Shown here: positions 23,819 through 31,385 of the stretch, piece by piece | Layout: each line of letters opens with the position of its first letter | Numbering within the stretch: the stretch's first letter is position 1 | Origin: Pandoraea communis | GTDB taxonomy: Bacteria > Pseudomonadota > Gammaproteobacteria > Burkholderiales > Burkholderiaceae | Assembly (NCBI RefSeq): GCF_902459745.1 | Contig: NZ_CABPSJ010000002.1 | Span: forward strand, 744,001 to 808,000 | Direction of reading: 5' to 3' | DNA length: 64,000 nt | Translations under genes and position numbers: made by a program | Notes under the pieces: model-generated | Seen by the model: the letters and a program-made list of their open reading frames with translations, nothing else | The model's database searches: none | What the model was told of the DNA's origin: nothing

Positions 23819-24594
23819 GTTTTCCCGTCTGCCTCGTGACCGGTGCCGCCACCGGTATCGGCGCCGCCACGGCCCTGCGCTTCGCACGCGACGGCTGGGC
23901 CGTGGCCATCAACAACTTCGACGACAGTACCCGCGACGCCGCAGAATCGGTGGCCGCGCAATGCCGCGACGCCGGTGCGCAAACGCTCGTCATCGATGCC
24001 GACGTCGGCAACGATGCGGCTTGCCGTCGCATGGCGGATGCGGTCGGCGCGCAATGGGGGCGGCTCGACGCCCTCGTGAACAGCGCTGGCACAACGCGCG
24101 TGATTCCGCACGGGGACCTCGACGCCATCGATGACGTCGAGTTCGAACGCGTCTACCGCGTCAACCTGATCGGCATGTTTCAAATGACGCGTGCCGCCGC
24201 ACCGTTGCTGCGCAACAGGGCGGCAGGCGCATCGTCGGGCGCCGTCGTCAACATCTCGTCGCTCGCGTCGCTCAATGGCACGGGCTCGTCGATTGCCTAT
24301 GCAGCGTCCAAGGGGGCAGTCAACTCGCTGACGCTCTCGCTCGCGCGCAATCTGGCCCCGCACGTGCGCGTGAACGCCATTGCGCCGGGCATGGTCGACG
24401 ACGGCCTGCTGCGACGCGTGCTCGGCGACGATGCTTACGCCCGCGTGGTCGACGGCATGCGCGAGAACGCGCCGCTCAAGCGAGTCTCTCAGCCGTCGGA
24501 AATCGCGGACCTCGCCTGGTTCCTCGCCGCTCACGCGCCCGCGATGACCGGTCAGGTGATCGCCATCGAGAATGGCTTGCTGCTGAACACGTGA
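23815..24594 (+). CDS. SDR-family oxidoreductase
   Basis: NAD(P)-dependent short-chain dehydrogenase of 259 residues. The cofactor-binding motif TGAATGIG is at residues ~9-16, NSAG about 85-88, the catalytic Ser in NISSLAS (~140) and YAASK (Tyr about 159, Lys about 163). The ATG overlaps the MFS stop (ATGA), so translation is coupled. It probably oxidises or reduces a hydroxyl group of the imported acid. The substrate cannot be read from the sequence. Confidence 0.9.
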   Translation: MSFPVCLVTGAATGIGAATALRFARDGWAVAINNFDDSTRDAAESVAAQCRDAGAQTLVIDADVGNDAACRRMADAVGAQWGRLDALVNSAGTTRVIPHGDLDAIDDVEFERVYRVNLIGMFQMTRAAAPLLRNRAAGASSGAVVNISSLASLNGTGSSIAYAASKGAVNSLTLSLARNLAPHVRVNAIAPGMVDDGLLRRVLGDDAYARVVDGMRENAPLKRVSQPSEIADLAWFLAAHAPAMTGQVIAIENGLLLNT

Positions 24595-24633
24595 GCGGCA
24601 ACGGCACGCGACACAACTTAAGGAAGCCCCCCC

Positions 24634-26379
24634 ATGACAGATTTGCACAAGCACCGCTCCCGCACCGTAACGGAAGGCGTGACGCGCACGCCGCACCGCG
24701 CGTTTCTGCGCGCCACCGGCCTCGACGACGCCGCCATCGAAAAGCCGTTCGTCGCCATCGTCGATACGTTTGGCGAAAACACACCCTGTTCCATGTCGCT
24801 GAACCAGATCTCGGACAACGTCCGGCTTGGCGTGGCCGCCGGGGGAGGCGTACCGATTCGCGGCTCCGCGATCTCGGTGTCGGACGGCACTTCGATGAAT
24901 CACTCCGGCATGCGCTTCTCGCTGGTGTCGCGCGAGACGATTGCCGACAGCGTCGAGTTGTTCGTGCGCGCGCATTGTTACGACGCGCTCGTTGGCGTGG
25001 CCGGCTGCGACAAGACGCTGCCCGGCATTCTGATGGGCATGGTGCGCGTGAACGTCCCCGGCGTGTTCCTGTTCGGCGGCGCGATGCTGCCCGGCGTGGC
25101 GCCGGATGGCTCGCAAGCCACCATCCTCACGGCCATCGAAGCCGTCGGCACGGCGCAGCGTGGCGATATGACGCCCGACACGTTGCACGGCATCGAAAAG
25201 CGCTGCACGCCGACGGCCGGTTCGTGCCCCGGGCAATTCACGGCGAACACGATGGCGATGGTGGCGGAAGTTCTCGGCCTCGCGCCGCTGGGCTCGGCCA
25301 TGGTGCCTGCGGTGTATAGCGAGCGCATCGCCATTGCCCGGCGCGCAGGAGAAAACGTCATGCGCGCCCTGCGCAACGGCGGGCCGTTGCCGCGCGATCT
25401 GGTCACGCGCAAGAGTCTGGAAAACGCCTGCGCGGCGGTGGCGGCCACCGGTGGCTCGACCAACGCCATGCTGCATATTCCTGCGATCGCGCATGAAGCC
25501 GGCATCCCGTTCACGCTCGACGACGTCTCCGAAGTCCTCGCCCGCACCCCGCTCATCGGCGACATGCAGCCTGGCGGCCGCTATCTGGCCGTCGATCTGC
25601 ACCACGTCGGCGGAGTGCCTGCGGTGCTCAACGCCCTGCTCGCCGGCGGCCACATTCATGGCGACACGCTCATGCAGAGCGGCGAGACGCTCGACATCGC
25701 ATTGCGCGCGTTTCCCGGCCCCGACGGCCGCGTCGTCAAGCCGCATACCGAACCGCTCTCGCCAAACGCGGGGCTGGTCGTGCTGCGCGGCAACCTTGCG
25801 CCCGATGGCGCCGCACTCAAGACCGCCGGCCTGAAGCAACTGGTGTTCTCGGGCACCGCGCGCGTATTCGAAACGGAGGAAGCCTGCATGGCGGTGGTGT
25901 CGGCAGGCACGTACCGCGAAGGCGACGTGCTCGTGATTCGCAACGAAGGCCCCAAGGGTGGGCCGGGCATGCGCGAAATGCTGAGCGTGACCGCAGCGAT
26001 CTACGGGCAAGGGATGGGCGAAAAGGTGGCGCTGCTGACCGACGGCCGCTTCTCCGGGGCGACGCGCGGCATGTGCATCGGCTACGTCGGCCCCGAGGCG
26101 GCGGCGGGCGGGCCGATCCGTTTGCTGCGCGATGGCGACCGCATCCACATCGACGCAATCAAGGGTAAGCTCGACGTCGAACTCTCCGACGAGGCACTCG
26201 CGGCACGCGCCGCCGAGACCCCACCGTTCGTGCGCGGACGACTGGGCGGCGTGCTGGAAAAGTACGAAGCGCTCGTGCGGCCCGCCAAGCTCGGCGCCGT
26301 GACGCACTCGGGTGCCGTGGAATGGCCCTACGAAGCCTTGCTCGGGGAGACGCCAACCCACGAGGACACGAATCGATGA
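24634..26379 (+). CDS. IlvD/Edd-family dehydratase (dihydroxy-acid or sugar-acid dehydratase)
   Basis: Fe-S dehydratase of the IlvD/Edd family, 581 residues, close to family length. Cluster ligands are probably C52 (GENTPCSM), C125 ([10 protein letters not shown]) and C198 ([13 protein letters not shown]). The Mg-binding SVSDGT is at 81-86 and GRFSGATRG near residue 470. The family includes isoleucine-pathway IlvD, gluconate-6-P dehydratase and pentonate/hexonate dehydratases. Operon context (MFS, SDR, HIBADH-type enzyme, LysR) argues for a catabolic sugar-acid or hydroxy-acid dehydratase rather than amino acid synthesis. Confidence 0.88.
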   Translation: MTDLHKHRSRTVTEGVTRTPHRAFLRATGLDDAAIEKPFVAIVDTFGENTPCSMSLNQISDNVRLGVAAGGGVPIRGSAISVSDGTSMNHSGMRFSLVSRETIADSVELFVRAHCYDALVGVAGCDKTLPGILMGMVRVNVPGVFLFGGAMLPGVAPDGSQATILTAIEAVGTAQRGDMTPDTLHGIEKRCTPTAGSCPGQFTANTMAMVAEVLGLAPLGSAMVPAVYSERIAIARRAGENVMRALRNGGPLPRDLVTRKSLENACAAVAATGGSTNAMLHIPAIAHEAGIPFTLDDVSEVLARTPLIGDMQPGGRYLAVDLHHVGGVPAVLNALLAGGHIHGDTLMQSGETLDIALRAFPGPDGRVVKPHTEPLSPNAGLVVLRGNLAPDGAALKTAGLKQLVFSGTARVFETEEACMAVVSAGTYREGDVLVIRNEGPKGGPGMREMLSVTAAIYGQGMGEKVALLTDGRFSGATRGMCIGYVGPEAAAGGPIRLLRDGDRIHIDAIKGKLDVELSDEALAARAAETPPFVRGRLGGVLEKYEALVRPAKLGAVTHSGAVEWPYEALLGETPTHEDTNR

Positions 26380-27266
26380 CTACCCCACGCGTAGGTTTTT
26401 GCGGTATCGGCCGCATGGGCGAACCCATGACGCGGCGGCTGCTCGCCGCCGGACACGAGGTCGCCGTCTGGAACCGCTCGGCGGCAAAACTGGCCGCGTT
26501 GACCGATGCCGGCGCAATGGCCTGCGTCACCCCGCAGGCGCTCGGTGAATGCGTCGATATGGCGCTGCTCTGTCTCGGTGACGGCAAGGCGGTGGAGGAC
26601 GTGGTGTTCGGTGAGCACGGGCTCGTGCATGCGGCCACGCCGCCGCGCTTTCTCGTCGATCATTCGACGCTCTCGCCTGCGTTGACCCGCACCCTCGCCA
26701 AGCGCTGGCACGAAACGACCGGCAGCGTATGGATCGACGCGCCCGTGTCCGGCGGCACGGCCGGTGCCGAGGCCGGCACGCTGGCGATCATGGCGGGGGG
26801 TCCGAAAGAGGCTGTCGAAGCGATCACGCCGGTACTGCGCGCATTCTCCTCACGCGTGACACGCATGGGCGACACCGGCGCAGGCCAGACCACGAAGCTG
26901 GCCAATCAGGCCATCGTCGCCACCACACTCGCAGGGCTGGCGGAGGCCTTCCTGCTAGCCAAACGCAGCGGCATCGATACGTCGGCCGTACCGTCGGCGC
27001 TGCAAGGGGGGTGGGCCGATTCCGTCCTGCTGCAAACACTGTGGCCGCGCATGGTGACCCCCCCGGCGCATGCCACCGGTACGGTTCGCGTAATGCTCAA
27101 GGATCTCGATGCGATTGCAGAACTGGCCCACACGAGCGCTACGGTGCAACGCGTGCTGCCCGAGGTGCGCCGTCTGCTGAACGACGCCGCGCAACGCGGC
27201 ATGGCGGATTGGGATCTGTCCCAGATTTTCCGGATCGGCGAAGCCGAGAGTTCGCCGCAAGCGTGA
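26376..27266 (+). CDS. NAD-binding 3-hydroxyacid dehydrogenase (HIBADH family)
   Basis: Beta-hydroxyacid dehydrogenase of 296 residues, of the 3-hydroxyisobutyrate/tartronate-semialdehyde/L-threonate dehydrogenase family. Family motifs: [20 protein letters not shown] (GxGxMGxxM), [20 protein letters not shown], and [11 protein letters not shown] with the catalytic Lys (about residue 171). The ATG overlaps the dehydratase stop. It is last of four coupled genes; a strong hairpin follows at 27282. Confidence 0.9.
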   Translation: MTTPRVGFCGIGRMGEPMTRRLLAAGHEVAVWNRSAAKLAALTDAGAMACVTPQALGECVDMALLCLGDGKAVEDVVFGEHGLVHAATPPRFLVDHSTLSPALTRTLAKRWHETTGSVWIDAPVSGGTAGAEAGTLAIMAGGPKEAVEAITPVLRAFSSRVTRMGDTGAGQTTKLANQAIVATTLAGLAEAFLLAKRSGIDTSAVPSALQGGWADSVLLQTLWPRMVTPPAHATGTVRVMLKDLDAIAELAHTSATVQRVLPEVRRLLNDAAQRGMADWDLSQIFRIGEAESSPQA

Positions 27267-27281
27267 CGATGACCTGAAGCG

Positions 27282-27307
27282 GCCATGCCCGTCGCGGGGC
27301 ATGGCCA
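27282..27307. terminator. Hairpin between convergent genes
   Basis: A 10-bp perfect stem GGCCATGCCC/GGGCATGGCC with a six-base loop lies between the convergent dehydrogenase and binding-protein genes. It has no T-run on either side, so it may stabilise 3' ends or aid Rho-dependent termination rather than act as an intrinsic terminator. Confidence 0.4.
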
Positions 27308-27322
27308 GTCGTGACTGAGAAC

Positions 27323-28927
27323 TTACTTGACCTGCACCGTCGCGAAGTTCTGGCGGCCGAACGGGCTCACCTGATACCCCGAGACCTCCGAGCGCGTAAT
27401 CACCGCGGCCACCGGATGGGCCAGCGGAATCCACAGCGCATCGTCCTTGATCGTCTTCTGCGCCGCCTGGTACTTGGCGGTACGCGTGGCGACATCGGGC
27501 GTGCGCTTACCGTCGCCGATCAGCTTGTCGAGATTGGCGTCGCAGAAGCGCGCGAAGTTCGTCCCCGAGGTCACGGCAGCGCAACTGAACTGCGGCGTGA
27601 GGAAGTTATCGGGATCGCCGTTATCCCCCGACCAGCCCATGAACAGCAGGTCGTGCTCGCCCGCCTTGCCACGGCGAATCAGCTCGCCCCACTCCACGGT
27701 CTTGATCTGCGCCTTCACGCCGATCTTCGCCAGATCGCTTTGCAACATCTCTGCGCCCACGCGCGGGTTCGGGTTGAGCAGGCTGCCGGCCGGACGCGTC
27801 CAGATCGTCGTTTCGAAACCTTGCGGGAAACCGGCGTCGGCGAGCAGCTTCTTCGCTTTCTCGATGTTGTGCGGATAGTCAGCCACGCTCTTGGCGTAGC
27901 TCCACGTGTTCGGCGGATACACATTGACCGCTGGCGTGGCCGTGCCCTCGAACACCTGCTTGACGTAACTGGGCTTGTCGAACGCCAGATTCAGCGCCTG
28001 ACGCACGCGCACGTCGTTCAGCGGTTTGTGCTGCGTGTTGATGGCGACGAATGCCGTCATGAAGGCGGGCGTCTGCACGACCTTGAGGGCCTTGTCTACC
28101 CGCGCGGCCTGCACGTCGAGCGGCTTGGGCGACAGTGCGATCTGGCACTCGCCAACCTTCACCTTCTGCGCGCGCACGGCGGCGTCGGGCACGATCGTGT
28201 AGATCAGGCGTTCCGAAGCCGGCTTGCCGCCGAAGTACGACGCGTTGGCGTCGAAACGCACAACGCTGTCCTTCTGATAGCTGCGGAACACAAACGGGCC
28301 GGTGCCGATCGGACGCGCATTCAGTTCATCCGTCTTGTTGGCGGCGATGAGCTTGTCTGCGTACTCGGCCGAATAGATCGACGCAAAGCCCATCGACAGC
28401 ATCGACAGGAACACGGCGTCCGGCTCGGACAGTGTGAAGCGAACGGTGTTGTCGTCAACCTTCTGCACCGACTTGATCAACTTGCCCAGCGAGAGCGATT
28501 GCGCATGCGGGAAGCCCGACGGCGTGAGCTTGTGCCACGGCGCGTTGTCGTTGAGCATGCGATCGAACGTGAAGACGACATCGTCGGCATTGAAGGCGCG
28601 CGTCGGCTTGAAGAGGTCGTTGCTATGGAAGCTCACGTTCGGGCGCAGCGTGAACGTGTAGATCAGGCCGTCGGGACTGACGTCCCACTTGGTCGCCAGA
28701 CTCGGCACGACTTTCGCTTGCGCGGCATCGAATTCGACCAGCCGGTTGAACACCGGATCGGCAGACGCGTTGGTCGTGGTGAGCGAGTTGTAGCGCACGA
28801 CGTCGAAGCCTTCGGGGCTGGCTTCGGTGCACACGGTAAGGGCCTTGGCGTGCGCTGCGAGAGGCACCAGCGGCAGGGAAAGGACAGTCAGAACGGCAGC
28901 GAGAGTACGACGCGAGCGACGGTGCAT
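27323..28927 (-). CDS. ABC transporter periplasmic peptide/solute-binding protein (DppA-like, SBP5)
   Basis: Extracytoplasmic solute-binding protein family 5, 534 residues. Start ATG 28927 has GGAGAAG upstream and gives a cleavable signal peptide (MHRRSRRTLAAVLTVLSLPL ... AAHA). The mature protein has ASPEGFDVVRYNS, KWDVSPDGLIYTFTLRPNVS, RPIGTGPFVFRSYQKDS and GWSGDNGDPDNF, typical of DppA. It is encoded alone; no permease or ATPase genes are adjacent. It could use a distant Dpp-type transporter or sense peptides. The longer upstream start is rejected because it precedes the signal peptide. Confidence 0.92.
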   Translation of the reverse strand: MHRRSRRTLAAVLTVLSLPLVPLAAHAKALTVCTEASPEGFDVVRYNSLTTTNASADPVFNRLVEFDAAQAKVVPSLATKWDVSPDGLIYTFTLRPNVSFHSNDLFKPTRAFNADDVVFTFDRMLNDNAPWHKLTPSGFPHAQSLSLGKLIKSVQKVDDNTVRFTLSEPDAVFLSMLSMGFASIYSAEYADKLIAANKTDELNARPIGTGPFVFRSYQKDSVVRFDANASYFGGKPASERLIYTIVPDAAVRAQKVKVGECQIALSPKPLDVQAARVDKALKVVQTPAFMTAFVAINTQHKPLNDVRVRQALNLAFDKPSYVKQVFEGTATPAVNVYPPNTWSYAKSVADYPHNIEKAKKLLADAGFPQGFETTIWTRPAGSLLNPNPRVGAEMLQSDLAKIGVKAQIKTVEWGELIRRGKAGEHDLLFMGWSGDNGDPDNFLTPQFSCAAVTSGTNFARFCDANLDKLIGDGKRTPDVATRTAKYQAAQKTIKDDALWIPLAHPVAAVITRSEVSGYQVSPFGRQNFATVQVK

Positions 28928-29054
28928 GAGCTTCTTCTCCAGGAAGTCGATGACGGTTGGCAAACAACGGGCCAGAATAGCGCAAATTCAGGACAACTGC
29001 CTTTGCGCCGCCGCATATGCTTATATCGGCCGTCTCGAACCCTGAAGCCGGAGG

Positions 29055-29927
29055 TCAATTCTGCCAACCGAAGACCCGCATCCGGTGGACGATGCTGTCG
29101 CGCGCCGCCACCACGGTTAGCCGCGAACTGACCGACATGTCGTACAGATAACGTGTACGGCCCGCGTAGGGCACGCTCACGTAGGGGTGCGCCAGCAACG
29201 GCACGCCGACGCCCGGCGCCAGCGCTTCTGCGTCGCCCGCCAGACGCGCCAGACACAAACGATGCGCGGCATCGCGCGCCACGGCGAACGGATCGCCCGG
29301 CTGTGCGCTCACCCGCGCGCCGTCGTCCGGCCCGACCGGCGTCGGGGCATGCACGGCCAGTGCCACCGGCCCCTGCCCCAGCGCGACGAACAACCACAAA
29401 CCCGCGTGCGCCATGTCGACCCACACCTTGCCGTGCGGTCCCTCGCATTCCAGCGGCGAACCGCCAGGCGTGGGCGCCGGGACAGGGGCTTGTGCGGGAG
29501 AACAGCGGAACCAGCGGCCGAGAATCCAGCGCAGCGCGATGCGCTCCGACAGGAAACGATGGCGCATCTGTGCACGCGGCAGCCGGCGGGCGAGCGAATG
29601 TTCGGCCGCCGACAACCATGTCGCGCCGTCGTCGGGTCCGCCGGTGGTCGCGCCCGTAGCCCCGAAGGGGCGCCCGGCCAGCAGAAAGCGCCACAACCAC
29701 ATTTCGTCACCGTCACATCGAAGCAACGTGCGTGGCACCGCCAGAGGATGCTCACCAACGTTATCCACCGCCTCCCTATCGCTGCCCGACAGCGCACGAT
29801 GCTGCGCGCCACCGGTCAGCTTGCGCTCCCCCTGACCGAACTGCCCTAACGGCAGGTACGTCATGGAAGGCGTTGGAATCGATGCCACCCGCGGTGCCGG
29901 ATCGACGGTTCGTTTCAACATCAGCAT
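29055..29927 (-). CDS. Diverged 4'-phosphopantetheinyl-transferase-like protein under Fur control
   Basis: A 290-residue protein with weak resemblance to Sfp/EntD-type phosphopantetheinyl transferases. It has MRHRFLSERIALRWILGRWF around residue 120 (the family's R-F-x-x-x-R-x-x-L-R region), then GPHGKVWV and a short AHAG. The metal-binding G-x-D and the W-x-x-K-E-x motif are not visible, so it may be inactive or a different family. GGAGG precedes ATG 29927, and a strong Fur box lies at 30001. Iron-repressed expression suggests a siderophore-related role; no siderophore synthetase is in the window. Confidence 0.5.
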   Translation of the reverse strand: MLMLKRTVDPAPRVASIPTPSMTYLPLGQFGQGERKLTGGAQHRALSGSDREAVDNVGEHPLAVPRTLLRCDGDEMWLWRFLLAGRPFGATGATTGGPDDGATWLSAAEHSLARRLPRAQMRHRFLSERIALRWILGRWFRCSPAQAPVPAPTPGGSPLECEGPHGKVWVDMAHAGLWLFVALGQGPVALAVHAPTPVGPDDGARVSAQPGDPFAVARDAAHRLCLARLAGDAEALAPGVGVPLLAHPYVSVPYAGRTRYLYDMSVSSRLTVVAARDSIVHRMRVFGWQN

Positions 29928-30000
29928 TTACGACCTCCACAGGCGAGGTCTCCGACGACAGGTCTTGCCTGTGCCCAACGTCATCGGCGGCCGTTAATTT

Positions 30001-30019
30001 GTTAATGAGAATCATTATC
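30001..30019 (-). promoter_or_regulatory. Fur box
   Basis: The sequence GTTAATGAGAATCATTATC matches 17 of 19 positions of the standard Fur consensus GATAATGATAATCATTATC. It lies about 75 bases upstream of the start codon at 29927 and should repress that gene when iron is plentiful. The neighbouring lysR/iclR genes are not in position to use it. Confidence 0.85.
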
Positions 30020-30158
30020 AAATAATAGCACATGGGTCCACAGGAAAGCGTGCGAGGCTCAGACTGGAACTGGCGCGGGAGTGTGATTGGGCGGTATGAG
30101 CCGGCAGCCGCGAGGGCGGCGGCGGCATAGCGACGGAGGGTCGTGAAGCGCTGACGGG

Positions 30159-31064
30159 TCAGGCACCGGCCGGCAACGGCGGGCGATAACCCAGCGAATG
30201 ACTGGCGGCCAACGCTTCCCGGCGTACGGCTTCGCCGATCGGGCCATCCATTCGGGAGTCGAATCCGCCGGTGGCGCCGAGCGCGGTAATCACGCCGACG
30301 AGACGGCCGTCATAGTTAAAGACCGGGCCGGCCAGCGCACTGATGCCGGTCAGGTTGGTGTCGCGCACGCTTGCCCCCTGCGCGGCACGCACCGACGCCC
30401 GGAGCGTGCCGATGGGATCGGCCGCATCGAGCTGCGCGCGCTGCTCCGGCGTGGCGTTTGCCAGTTCGCCTTCGGCCATCGCCAGTACCTGAGGATCGTC
30501 GAGCCATCCAAGAAAGACGCGCCCCGCCGCAGACCAGAGGACGGACATCACGGAACCGATACGCACATTGATCGTCACCGGCAGACCCGGCTCTTCGAAA
30601 CGCACGATGGTCGGCCCCTTATTGCCCATGACGGCAATGAAGCAGGTCACGTCGAACGCCTCGCGCAAGCGCACGAGCGCCGGTTCGGCAGCCCGCACCG
30701 GATCGGCCTGGCGCATGGCTGCCACGCCGATGAGCATGGACTCAAGCCCGAGATGATAGTGCTGCGAGTCGGCGTCCTGCGCGACGAGCCCCTCTTCCAC
30801 AAGGCTCATCAGATAGCGGTGAACCTTGGCGGGACTCTGCTGCACGTGCAAGGCAAGCGCGGTGAGGCTCGCGCGACCGCCCAGGCGGGCCAGTCCCTTG
30901 AGCACGACCATGCCGGTTTCGGCCGACTGTACGCGTTGTCGGCGGCCGCGCTCGCGAGGCGCGTCGATGGCATCGGTGCCGGATGCCGCGAGGCCGTCCG
31001 TCACGCCGGAAGGCGCAGCCGCACTGCGCGGGCGGCCAGCTGTGGGTCGTTTGCTTGTGGTCAT
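30159..31064 (-). CDS. IclR-family regulator, divergent from P450 gene
   Basis: IclR-type regulator of 301 residues with a long charged N-terminal tail. The winged helix begins about residue 45 (ETGMVVLKGLARLGGRASLTA; PAKVHRYLMSLVEEGLVAQD), and a ligand-binding C-terminal domain follows (VRFEEPGLPVTINVRIGSV; FNYDGRLVGVITALGATGGF). Start 31064 (MTTSKRP) is chosen; an in-frame ATG at 31103 would add 13 residues. It is divergent from the P450 gene and probably controls it via the repeats at 31137. Confidence 0.9.
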   Translation of the reverse strand: MTTSKRPTAGRPRSAAAPSGVTDGLAASGTDAIDAPRERGRRQRVQSAETGMVVLKGLARLGGRASLTALALHVQQSPAKVHRYLMSLVEEGLVAQDADSQHYHLGLESMLIGVAAMRQADPVRAAEPALVRLREAFDVTCFIAVMGNKGPTIVRFEEPGLPVTINVRIGSVMSVLWSAAGRVFLGWLDDPQVLAMAEGELANATPEQRAQLDAADPIGTLRASVRAAQGASVRDTNLTGISALAGPVFNYDGRLVGVITALGATGGFDSRMDGPIGEAVRREALAASHSLGYRPPLPAGA

Positions 31065-31385
31065 CGGCGAGATTTTATGATGCAAATCGCTTTCGCCCGG
31101 CATCGACGGGCCTAGAGGTTAACCCCAGTCCACTAATTTACGCAATGCGTATTATATTTACGCTTATCAGATTCAGAGAATGTGAACGCTCTCTGTGCTC
31201 GCGATTGTCGGGCATCCGGGGCATATCACATCGAGATGAGGAGACGCACTCGTCAGATTCATGCGCCAGTGTGCTCGCACACTCGCCGCAAGATCGCGAG
31301 CCGCTCCTCTACACTTGTTTCATTGCGTGTGTCGTCACGAGCCTTGCATGGCCGTCGTCGCACCCGACCCAGAGAGCGTGAACGG
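31065..31385. other. Divergent promoter region between iclR and P450 genes
   Basis: A 321-base gap. The IclR-side half is A/T-rich and holds the operator-like repeats (31137-31163) and a TATTAT/TATATT -10 candidate. The remaining ~200 bases before the P450 start form a long leader with no gene that I can support. Confidence 0.6.
31137..31163. promoter_or_regulatory. Probable IclR operator
   Basis: Contains the inverted repeat TACGC-AAT-GCGTA (31139-31151) and a second TTTACGC at 31157, a direct repeat two helical turns (20 bp) from the first at 31137. The repeats flank a TATTAT element. This fits a regulator bound at a divergent promoter; the binding protein is inferred to be the adjacent IclR. 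Confidence 0.55.

Noticed and set aside
23434-26361. Very long reverse-strand ORF (about 975 codons)
   Set aside because: It is antisense to the MFS, SDR and dehydratase genes, is rich in Arg/His/Ala and has no domain. In this GC-rich DNA a frame opposite a real gene often stays open.
27311-29131. Forward ORF of 606 codons opposite the peptide-binding protein
   Set aside because: Antisense shadow; the reverse strand gives a full DppA-like protein with signal peptide and ribosome-binding site.
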